DNA of 34,005 bases from assembly GCA_004298505.1 (NCBI GenBank), contig SCRO01000026.1:1-34005 (forward strand), read 5' to 3'. Shown in pieces: positions 17,050 through 24,450 of this stretch. The translations under genes and the position numbers were made by a program. Within the stretch, counting starts at the first letter, position 1; each line of letters opens with the position of its first letter. This DNA comes from Rhodanobacter sp. (GTDB taxonomy: Bacteria; Pseudomonadota; Gammaproteobacteria; Xanthomonadales; Rhodanobacteraceae). The notes beneath the pieces are model-generated. The model worked only from the letters and a program-made list of their open reading frames with translations. It was not told where the DNA came from and searched no databases.

Positions 17050-17844
17050 ATGACCGACATCCTCAATCGCATTCTCGCGCGCAAGGCGGAAGAGATTGCC
17101 GAGCGTCGCAGCAAGTTTCCGCTGGCCGAACTGACCGCGCGTATCGCCGATCAGCCGGACACGCGCGGTTTCGCCGCGGCTATCGAGGCCAAGATCGAGG
17201 CCGGCTTGCCGGCGGTGATCGCCGAGGTGAAGAAGGCCAGTCCGAGCAGGGGCGTGATCCGCGCGGACTTCGACCCCAGCGCGATTGCGAAGAGCTACGA
17301 GGCGGCTGGTGCTGCCTGTCTGTCGGTGCTTACCGACAGCGACTTTTTCCAGGGCAGCGAGGCCTTTCTGCAGCAGGCGCGTGCCGCCTGTTCGTTGCCG
17401 TTGTTGCGCAAGGATTTCATCATCGACCCCTACCAGGTGCACGAGGCGCGCGCGATCGGTGCCGATTGCATCCTGCTGATCGTATCCGCCCTCGACGACG
17501 ATGAGCTGCTGCCGCTGGCCATGCTGGCGGCCGAGCTCGACATGGATGTGCTGTGTGAAGTGCATGACGAGGAGGAGATGGAGCGTGCACTCGCGCTGCC
17601 GGTGCCACTGATCGGCGTCAACAACCGCAACCTGCGCAACTTCGAGACCGCGCTGGAAACCTCGCTGGCGCTGCAGGCACGGATCGAGTACGACCGCATA
17701 CTGGTCGCCGAATCGGGCATTCATACGCCGCAAGACGTGGCGCGCTTGCGCGAAGGAGGCGTGCAGGCCTTTCTGGTCGGTGAGGCGTTCATGCGTGCCG
17801 AAGATCCGGGTAGCGAGTTGCGACGACTGTTCGCCACGGCGTGA
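17050..17844 (+). CDS. trpC: Indole-3-glycerol phosphate synthase
   Basis: 264-residue TIM-barrel enzyme that closes the indole ring of CdRP, releasing CO2 and water. Family motifs are present: [16 protein letters not shown] with the catalytic Lys, [21 protein letters not shown] and [11 protein letters not shown], then [16 protein letters not shown] 17050 ([18 protein letters not shown]) fits the normal TrpC start; an in-frame ATG 30 bp upstream would add residues unlike the family. It lies 87 bp after trpD, so it probably belongs to the same transcript. Unlike E. coli it is not fused to TrpF. Confidence 0.95.
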   Translation: MTDILNRILARKAEEIAERRSKFPLAELTARIADQPDTRGFAAAIEAKIEAGLPAVIAEVKKASPSRGVIRADFDPSAIAKSYEAAGAACLSVLTDSDFFQGSEAFLQQARAACSLPLLRKDFIIDPYQVHEARAIGADCILLIVSALDDDELLPLAMLAAELDMDVLCEVHDEEEMERALALPVPLIGVNNRNLRNFETALETSLALQARIEYDRILVAESGIHTPQDVARLREGGVQAFLVGEAFMRAEDPGSELRRLFATA

Positions 17845-18079
17845 GCCGGTCCGACGAAAGCGCCGCGGCCACGGCGCAGGACACTGTGGCCGCCTCGCTG
17901 CGGGTGGTGTTGTTCGATTTCGACGGTGTGCTGATGCATGGCGATGCGTTCCATCTGTGTACGACGTGGCCATGCTGAAGTCGGCGCAGGCGGCGGTACT
18001 GGTCAACGCCACGCCGGCGCTGTGCAAGAAGGTCGAGAAGGTATTGGGTCGTGCGATCAACCGGGTGGGGTGGGTCTGA
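17841..18079 (+). pseudogene. HAD-family phosphatase remnant with internal deletion and frameshift
   Basis: A GTG in a GTGA overlap with the trpC stop opens a 45-codon frame with a perfect HAD motif I (LFDFDGVLMHGDAF) that then runs into a stop at 17976. From about 17952 a different frame (+2 relative to the first) reads SVYDVAMLKSAQAAVLVN followed by a basic C-terminus ending RVGWV at 18079, which looks like HAD motif IV and the end of the same protein. Motifs II and III, roughly 150 residues, are missing. The simplest reading is one internal deletion of a HAD-IB type phosphatase gene that once was the last gene of the trp operon. The junction lies near 17950-17962. Only one or two intact ends, so a functional product is unlikely. 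Confidence 0.7.
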
Positions 18080-18139
18080 CTGCTCCGCGGTTGCTGTCAC
18101 GGAGGCCGGTCCGTGCCGGCTTGCGATCACGGCGCTGGA

Positions 18140-18838
18140 TCAGCGGATACCGAGAATCACGATGGTCTTGCCGGATACGTCGATCATGCGCTGCTCTTCC
18201 AGCTGCTTGAGAACGCGGCCGACCATTTCGCGTGAGCAGCCGACGATGCGGCTCACTTCCTGGCGCGAGATGCGGATCTGGGTACCGTCTGGATGGGTCA
18301 TCGCATCCGGTTCCTGACACAGGTCGAGCAGGGTGCGCGAGATGCGGTTGCTGACGTCTATGAACGCCATCCGGCTCACCTGGCGCGAGGTACGCAGCAG
18401 GCGGTTGGTGAGCTGGGAGCCGATCGCGAACAGGATTTTTGGGCATTCCTCGCGCAGCGGGCCTTCCATCAGCTGGAACAGTCGCTCGTAGCTGACCTCA
18501 GCCATTTCGCAGGGAGTGCGCGTGCGCACCATCGACTCACGCTGCGCTTGCTCGACAAACAAGCCCAGCTCGCCGATGAACTGGCCGGGGCTGATGTAGG
18601 CGAGGATGAGTTCGCGTCCCTGCTCGTCCTCGGTGCAGACCGCCACCGAGCCCTCGACCACGTAGTACAAGGTGTTGGCCGGGTCGCCGGGACGGATGAT
18701 CGCGGTCTTGCCCGGGTAGCGGCGGCGGTGGCACAACGCCAGGAAACGCTCCATCGAGGCGGGGTCCGGAGCAAAGCCCAGCGGAGCTTGCGAGCGCTCG
18801 AAGGCCCGCTGCAGCTGGTATTTAAGTGGTTGCGCCAC
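18140..18838 (-). CDS. clp: CRP/FNR-family regulator, Clp type
   Basis: 232-residue transcription regulator with an N-terminal cyclic-nucleotide-binding beta barrel (RRRYPGKTAIIRPGDPANTLYYVVEGSVAV, given here as residues 38-67 region) and a C-terminal winged helix with recognition segment SRQEVSRIVGCSREMVGRVL. In Xanthomonas, Clp controls virulence, extracellular enzymes and exopolysaccharide and is inhibited by cyclic di-GMP; whether that holds here is inference from family. Position between trpC and speD matches the xanthomonad order and supports the Clp name over a plain CRP. It is divergent from speD with about 275 bp between them, which must hold both promoters; no clear CRP box was found there. 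Confidence 0.88.
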   Translation of the reverse strand: MAQPLKYQLQRAFERSQAPLGFAPDPASMERFLALCHRRRYPGKTAIIRPGDPANTLYYVVEGSVAVCTEDEQGRELILAYISPGQFIGELGLFVEQAQRESMVRTRTPCEMAEVSYERLFQLMEGPLREECPKILFAIGSQLTNRLLRTSRQVSRMAFIDVSNRISRTLLDLCQEPDAMTHPDGTQIRISRQEVSRIVGCSREMVGRVLKQLEEQRMIDVSGKTIVILGIR

Positions 18839-19114
18839 GATGGCTCCTTCAACCCAGCAGATTTCAGCGGCAACTACAGCGAGGTTCGTGATCGCCTTTG
18901 CGATCCGCCATTATGGCAAACCTTTGCGGCGCCCGCAGGTTCAATTCTTCGTGCATTTGCCGCATACTTCGCGGTCTTTCGACATCGGCGAATTTGTCGC
19001 ATGTCGTCAGCAAGGGTCGTGCAGGCTCTCGTCTGTGCTTCATACCAATCGCGGGGACCCTTGTCGCTAACCCGCCTCTAGAGCTGGCCGAAGTCCGGTC
19101 ATGGAGAGCTGCCC

Positions 19115-19900
19115 GTGGTCAAACCACTGCCTCGTCTGCGCCTGCAGGGGTTCAACAACCTGACCAAGGCCTTGAGCTTCAATATCTACGACATCTGCTA
19201 TGCGGTGTCGGAGGAACAGCGCGGCCGTTACATCGAGTACATCGACGAACAGTACGATGCCGACCGCCTGACCCAGATCCTCACTGACGTGGCCGAGATC
19301 ATCGGCGCGAACATCCTCAATATCGCGCGCCAGGACTATGACCCACAGGGTGCCTCGGTGACCATGCTGATCTCCGAGGAGCCGGTGCTGGAGAAGCTCG
19401 GTCGCGACACCATTTCCGGGGCCGTCGTGGCGCACCTGGACAAGAGCCACATCACCGTTCACACCTACCCGGAGACCCATCCGCACAATGGCATCGCCAC
19501 CTTCCGTGCGGACATCGACGTGGCCACCTGCGGCGTGATCTCGCCGCTGAAGGCGCTGAACTACCTGATCGACAGTTTCGAGTCGGACATCGTGGTGTGC
19601 GACTACCGCGTGCGCGGCTTCACCCGCGATGTGAAGGGCAAGAAACATTTCATCGACCACAAGATCAACTCCGTGCAGGACTACCTGGCGCGGCACATCC
19701 GGCAAAAATACGAGATGTTCGACGTCAACGTGTATCAGGAAAACATGTTCCACACCAAGATGCATATCAAGGACTTCGACCTCGACACCTACCTGTTCGA
19801 GTCGCACGCCGACGACCTGTCGTTCAAGGAACGCCAGCGCATCGAGTCGTTGCTGCGGCGCGAGATCGAGGAGCTGTTCCACGGCCGCAACCTGATGTAA
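19115..19900 (+). CDS. speD: S-adenosylmethionine decarboxylase proenzyme
   Basis: 261-residue proenzyme of the E. coli type; it self-cleaves and uses the resulting pyruvoyl group to decarboxylate SAM, giving the aminopropyl donor for spermidine. The self-processing site is [12 protein letters not shown], with K110 and S111 at the cut that makes the pyruvoyl group. Start codon is GTG 19115 with GGAGAG about 7 bp upstream; an ATG at 19101 is out of frame. A strong intrinsic terminator follows 2 bp after the TAA, so it is transcribed alone. It consumes SAM made by MetK at the right edge of the window. Confidence 0.96.
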   Translation: MVKPLPRLRLQGFNNLTKALSFNIYDICYAVSEEQRGRYIEYIDEQYDADRLTQILTDVAEIIGANILNIARQDYDPQGASVTMLISEEPVLEKLGRDTISGAVVAHLDKSHITVHTYPETHPHNGIATFRADIDVATCGVISPLKALNYLIDSFESDIVVCDYRVRGFTRDVKGKKHFIDHKINSVQDYLARHIRQKYEMFDVNVYQENMFHTKMHIKDFDLDTYLFESHADDLSFKERQRIESLLRREIEELFHGRNLM

Positions 19901-19902
19901 TG

Positions 19903-19926
19903 AAAACCCGCCGAAAGGCGGGTTTT
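19903..19926 (+). terminator. Intrinsic terminator of speD
   Basis: Perfect 10-bp stem AAAACCCGCC/GGCGGGTTTT with a GAAA tetraloop and a run of T at the 3' end, directly after the speD stop. The stem is symmetric enough to act on both strands, so it could also end ilvE transcripts reading leftward. Confidence 0.92.
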
Positions 19927-19945
19927 TCGTATGGGAGAGCCAGGA

Positions 19946-20027
19946 GAGCATCGCCCGCAAGCGGGCTGCTACGGCGACGACAGGTAGCGCCCATCGGCGG
20001 TAGGAGCCCCGCTTGCGGGCGATGCTC
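19946..20027. repeat. Inverted pair of REP-like elements (BIME-like) between speD and ilvE
   Basis: Two 20-bp arms, 19946-19965 and 20008-20027, are perfect reverse complements (core GCATCGCCCGCAAGCGGG) and each also contains a small hairpin CCCGCaaGCGGG. Members of the same family appear at about 27545 and 28755. This fits a REP/BIME family spread between convergent genes. Confidence 0.8.
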
Positions 20028-20039
20028 CCGACAGCACCC

Positions 20040-20957
20040 TCACGCCTGCTCCAGCCAACCCCACTTGTCGTGGGTGCGGCCATCGAACAGGCCGAAGAAC
20101 AACTCCTGCAGGCGCAGCGTGACGCGCCCGGCTTTGCCGGCGCCGACCTGCTTGCCATCGACCGAGCGGATCGGGGTGATCTCGGCGGCGGTGCCGCACA
20201 TCAGCAATTCGTCGGCGAGGTACAGGTATTCGCGCGGAAGGTCGCGCTCAATCACCTCGATACCGTCCTCACGGGCCAGCGTCTTCAAGGTGTCGCGAGT
20301 GATGCCGGCGAGGATCGAGGCGCTGGCCGGGGTGGTGTGCAGTACGCCGTCGAAGACCAGGAAAATATTTTCGCCGGCGCCTTCGCTGAGCAGGCCGCTG
20401 GAGGACAGCGCGATGCCTTCGCCGAAGCCCAGCCGGCGCGCCTCGCGCGCGATCAGCTGGCCGGAAAGGTAATTGCCGCCGGCTTTGGCGCCGGCCGGGA
20501 TGGTGTTCGGCGCGAAACGCTGCCAGCTCGACACGCAGGCGTCGATGCCGTTCTGCAGCGCCTCCGGCCCGAGATAGGGACCCATCGGCCAGGCGGCCAC
20601 CGCCACGTCGATCGGAGTCTCCGCGGACAGCCCGAAACCGCCCAGCCCGCGATACGCGACGGGGCGCAGGTAGGAAGCGCCCAGCGCGTTCTTCTTGATT
20701 ACTTCACGGCAGGCGCTGGCCAGCTCGTCGGCCGAATACGGCAACGTCATGTCGTAGATCTTGGCCGAGTGGTACAGGCGATGCAGGTGGTCGGTAAGGC
20801 GGAAGATCGCCGTGCCATCGGGCGTGGCGTAGCTGCGGATACCTTCGAACACGGAAGAACCGTAGTGCAGCGCGTGCGACATGACATGGGTGGTGGCCTC
20901 CGCCCACGGCTTGATCTTGCCGTTCTGCCAGATCCACTCAGGGTATTGCTGTGCCAT
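20040..20957 (-). CDS. ilvE: Branched-chain amino acid aminotransferase
   Basis: 305-residue PLP-dependent class IV aminotransferase acting in the last step of valine, leucine and isoleucine synthesis. K158 in NTIPAGAKAGGNYL is the PLP Schiff-base lysine; ALSSSGLLSEGAGENIFLV is the other conserved block. ATG 20957 (MAQQYPEWIWQNGK) is preceded by GGAGAA at 6 bp; a longer open frame upstream lacks family likeness. It lies downstream of a small secreted-protein gene on the same strand but a 19-bp-armed hairpin separates them. Confidence 0.95.
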   Translation of the reverse strand: MAQQYPEWIWQNGKIKPWAEATTHVMSHALHYGSSVFEGIRSYATPDGTAIFRLTDHLHRLYHSAKIYDMTLPYSADELASACREVIKKNALGASYLRPVAYRGLGGFGLSAETPIDVAVAAWPMGPYLGPEALQNGIDACVSSWQRFAPNTIPAGAKAGGNYLSGQLIAREARRLGFGEGIALSSSGLLSEGAGENIFLVFDGVLHTTPASASILAGITRDTLKTLAREDGIEVIERDLPREYLYLADELLMCGTAAEITPIRSVDGKQVGAGKAGRVTLRLQELFFGLFDGRTHDKWGWLEQA

Positions 20958-21000
20958 TTCGATTCTCCGATGCAGACTGTCTATGATAGCGCGGCGCCTG

Positions 21001-21067
21001 GGAGCGTGGGCCGTAGAAACTTTGGAGAGCGTCATCGCAGCCCAAGGATTTCTACGGCCCACGCTCC
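21001..21067. repeat. Large inverted repeat between the small secreted-protein gene and ilvE
   Basis: Perfect 19-bp arms (GGAGCGTGGGCCGTAGAAA at 21001-21019 and its complement at 21049-21067), with a second inner pairing (TTTGG/CCAA) giving a long hairpin. There is no T-run, so it is not a typical terminator; it is more like a miniature mobile palindrome of the GTAGAAA...GGAGCG type. It lies 44 bp upstream of the ilvE start, so it may affect ilvE transcription. Confidence 0.8.
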
Positions 21068-21080
21068 TGGGGCCCAGCGT

Positions 21081-21650
21081 TCAATGCGCGTTGCGCAGCC
21101 ACTGGCAGCCGGCCCGGCTCACGATGTCGAAGCGCCAGGTCCGTGCCGCGCTGCCGTCGCCGGCCGTGTGCAGCACCAGTTGCTCCATGGTGGGTGGCGT
21201 CGGCGGCGGGCTGTTCTGAGCGAAGAAGTCGTCGTCGAGCGGGGCTGTGGAGGCGGCCTGTTGTGGCGCAGTCTCGACCTCCAGCCGCGGCTGTTTCATC
21301 AGGGCTGATAGCGCACGGATGTCCGCGATCGCGGCGCTACGGCCATAGCCGTCCCACAGGACCAGGCCGGCCATGCGGATGGTGTCGCGCCGGGCGAACG
21401 CGTCGATCACGCTCTGGCGCAGCTCGCCCACACTGGCGGCGCACAGGACCGGCGGCGGGGCGGCCACAGGCGAAGGGATGGCGGCTGCGGCGGCAGGGCT
21501 GACCGGCGTGGCCTTCAATGCGGAGCAAGCCTGGTCGGTGAACACGGCCCCGCTGTTGGCACCGATGCAGCGATGGATCTCGGTCTGCGCCAGCGCAGGC
21601 GTCGCCAAGACGGGCAGAACCAGGCACAGCAGGGCAAGCGCACGCAGCAT
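21081..21650 (-). CDS. Small secreted protein, DUF4124-like N-terminus
   Basis: 189-residue protein with a clear Sec signal peptide (MLRALALLCLVLPVLATPALA, cleavage after ALA) followed by TEIHRCIGANSGAVFTDQAC, which resembles the DUF4124 pattern of a single Cys-rich periplasmic domain (RC...G.VFTDQAC). An Ala/Pro-rich linker follows, then a region with VGELRQSVIDAFARRDTIRM and a C-terminus holding one Cys (SRAGCQWLRN). Function unknown. ATG 21650 is chosen because the signal peptide begins there; it lies 25 bp after the metF stop, so it may be read with ahcY-metF. No catalytic motif is visible. Confidence 0.72.
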   Translation of the reverse strand: MLRALALLCLVLPVLATPALAQTEIHRCIGANSGAVFTDQACSALKATPVSPAAAAAIPSPVAAPPPVLCAASVGELRQSVIDAFARRDTIRMAGLVLWDGYGRSAAIADIRALSALMKQPRLEVETAPQQAASTAPLDDDFFAQNSPPPTPPTMEQLVLHTAGDGSAARTWRFDIVSRAGCQWLRNAH

Positions 21651-21675
21651 GCGGTCAGCATAGCGGCAGCGGTGG

Positions 21676-22500
21676 TCAGGACAGCTGGCGCAATACCGCC
21701 TGGGTGGCGCGAGCCCGGTTGAGCGTATAGAAGTGCAGTCCCGGTGCACCGCCATCAAGCAGGCGCCGGCACAGTTGCGCCACCACTTCGGCGCCGAGTT
21801 CGCGTACCGAATCGACGTCGTCGCCGTGCGCCTGCATGCGTTTGGCGATCCAGCGCGGGATCTCCGCCCCGCACATTTCGGAAAATCGCTTCAGCTGGCT
21901 GTAATTGGAGATTGGCATGATGCCCGGTACGATCGGCACCTCCACGCCCAGCTTGTGCACATCCTCGACAAAGCGGAAATAGGCGTCCGGGTTGAAGAAG
22001 TACTGGGTGATCGCGCCGTTCGCGCCGGCATCGATCTTGGCCTTGAAGTGCCTCAAGTCGCACAGCGCATCGTCGGCCTGCGGGTGGGTTTCCGGATAGC
22101 CCGCCACTTCGATGTGGAAGTGGTCGCCGCAATGCTCGCGGATGAAGCCGACCAGTTCGGCGGCGTAGCGGAAGTCACCGCTCGTGGCCATGCCCGAGGG
22201 CATGTCGCCGCGCAGGGCGACGAGGCGCCGGTAGCCTGCCGCGCGGTAGTCGTCGAGCAGCGCGGCCAGCTCGGCCCGGGTGCCGCCCATGCACGACAGG
22301 TGCGGCGCCACATTGAGTCCGTGGTGCGTGTGCAGCCGTGCCACGGTGTCGCCGGTATAGCTCAAGGTGGAGCCGCCGGCGCCGGACGTGACCGAGGCGT
22401 ACTCCGGCTGGTACGCCTTCAGCACCTGTGCCGCGTGATCCAGCTGCGCGCGTTGTTCGTCGGTCTTGGGTGGAAAGAACTCGAAGCTGATCGAAGGCAT
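21676..22500 (-). CDS. metF: 5,10-methylenetetrahydrofolate reductase
   Basis: 274-residue FAD-dependent TIM-barrel enzyme that makes 5-methyl-THF for methionine synthase. Characteristic features are SFEFFPPKTDEQRAQL at the N-terminus, PHLSCMGGTRAEL, VALRGDMPSG, GAITQYFFNPDAYFRFVED and PIVPGIMPISNYSQLKRF. ATG 22500 fits the normal start (MPSISFEFFPP); upstream residues do not. AGGAAC lies about 8 bp before it. It is downstream of ahcY on the same strand, 140 bp away with a REP-like repeat and a short palindrome between, so it could have its own promoter besides read-through from the SAH riboswitch transcript. Confidence 0.95.
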   Translation of the reverse strand: MPSISFEFFPPKTDEQRAQLDHAAQVLKAYQPEYASVTSGAGGSTLSYTGDTVARLHTHHGLNVAPHLSCMGGTRAELAALLDDYRAAGYRRLVALRGDMPSGMATSGDFRYAAELVGFIREHCGDHFHIEVAGYPETHPQADDALCDLRHFKAKIDAGANGAITQYFFNPDAYFRFVEDVHKLGVEVPIVPGIMPISNYSQLKRFSEMCGAEIPRWIAKRMQAHGDDVDSVRELGAEVVAQLCRRLLDGGAPGLHFYTLNRARATQAVLRQLS

Positions 22501-22559
22501 CGCAGGGTTCCTGATGGGGAAAAACACCTACGAGTATATATCTCCAGTTCGCGATGAAG

Positions 22560-22569
22560 CGATATATCG
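22560..22569. promoter_or_regulatory. Perfect 10-bp palindrome upstream of metF
   Basis: CGATATATCG, 60 bp before the metF start, in an AT-rich patch that also holds GAGTATATATCTC (22532-22544). The AT-rich patch is the likely metF promoter; the palindrome may be an operator for a methionine or SAH-linked regulator, which is a guess. Confidence 0.3.
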
Positions 22570-22575
22570 TGAAGC

Positions 22576-22636
22576 CGGAAATCGGGAAGCGGGTTTTGAT
22601 TTCCGACTCCCCAATCCCGATTCCCGCTTCCCAGCC
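22576..22636. repeat. GGGAATCGGG-type repeat with inverted arms between ahcY and metF
   Basis: GGGAAGCGGG at 22584-22593 is complemented by CCCGCTTCCC at 22623-22632, flanked by ATCGGG and CCCGAT words. The same word family (GGGAATCGGGAATCGGG) recurs at 27577-27600. Such elements are widespread in xanthomonads. It lies directly after the ahcY stop and may act as a transcript-end hairpin. Confidence 0.65.
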
Positions 22637-22640
22637 TCAA

Positions 22641-24080
<1,440 letters not shown>

Positions 24081-24115
24081 GCCTATCTCCGGTCAAGGCG
24101 AGGCCTTTGTGAAGG

Positions 24116-24210
24116 GTCCGGCCAGGGGTGGCCGCACTTTCGCGAAGGGACTCGCGGAGCTCTTTCGAGGAGTCCGGCCAAGGATGACCGGTCTACTGCG
24201 AAGGGACTCG
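24116..24210. repeat. Two tandem copies of a 56-bp direct repeat in the ahcY leader
   Basis: GTCCGGCCA starts at 24116 and again at 24172, and GCGAAGGGACTCGC at 24142 and again at 24198, both with a period of 56 bp. The copies differ mainly in the middle. Each holds small inverted repeats (GGCCA/TGGCC in the first; GCGA/TCGC in both). They lie between the riboswitch aptamer and the ahcY start. Confidence 0.7.
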
Positions 24211-24212
24211 CA

Positions 24213-24341
24213 TACTGAGCGCCGTTGTGGGATGTGCCGCGCCGAGCCTGGCCGTTGTCGTCGTGAGTCCACATCGCAAGATGCGGTTTTTGCGGATGGA
24301 TCCGCCTTCACATCGAACGGTCGCAGCGCCCCTCGGCGGGC
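24213..24341 (-). ncRNA. S-adenosylhomocysteine (SAH) riboswitch upstream of ahcY
   Basis: Read on the minus strand, the conserved core appears in order: CCGAGGGGCGCTGCGAC (24336-24320), then GCCAGGCTCGG (24252-24242), then AACGGCGCTCA (24226-24216). CCGAG pairs with CTCGG, and GAGCGCC...GGCGCTC forms the pseudoknot-type pairing known for this class. The variable P2-P4 arm (about 24255-24315) includes the inverted words CCGCA/TGCGG. Its place before ahcY-metF is the classical one; binding of SAH turns expression on in this class. Confidence 0.93.
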
Positions 24342-24413
24342 AGTGAAACGGGATCATTGTAGCCGCAGACACAGCTTATGTCCGTCGATGTGATGCCCTG
24401 GCCCTCGCGATTC

Positions 24414-24437
24414 TGTAGGCTGGGGGCTTGGCCTACA
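24414..24437 (+). promoter_or_regulatory. Hairpin just upstream of the ppc ribosome-binding site
   Basis: TGTAGGC (24414-24420) and GCCTACA (24431-24437) are perfect 7-bp arms around a 10-bp G-rich loop. The hairpin ends 2 bp before GGAG (24440-24443), the ribosome-binding site of ppc, so it could modulate translation; it may also be a small REP relic. Confidence 0.4.
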
Positions 24438-24450
24438 TCGGAGTACCTGA

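Noticed and set aside
18839-19114. CRP/Clp-binding site in the clp-speD gap
   Set aside because: No convincing TGTGA-N6-TCACA dyad could be found by eye.
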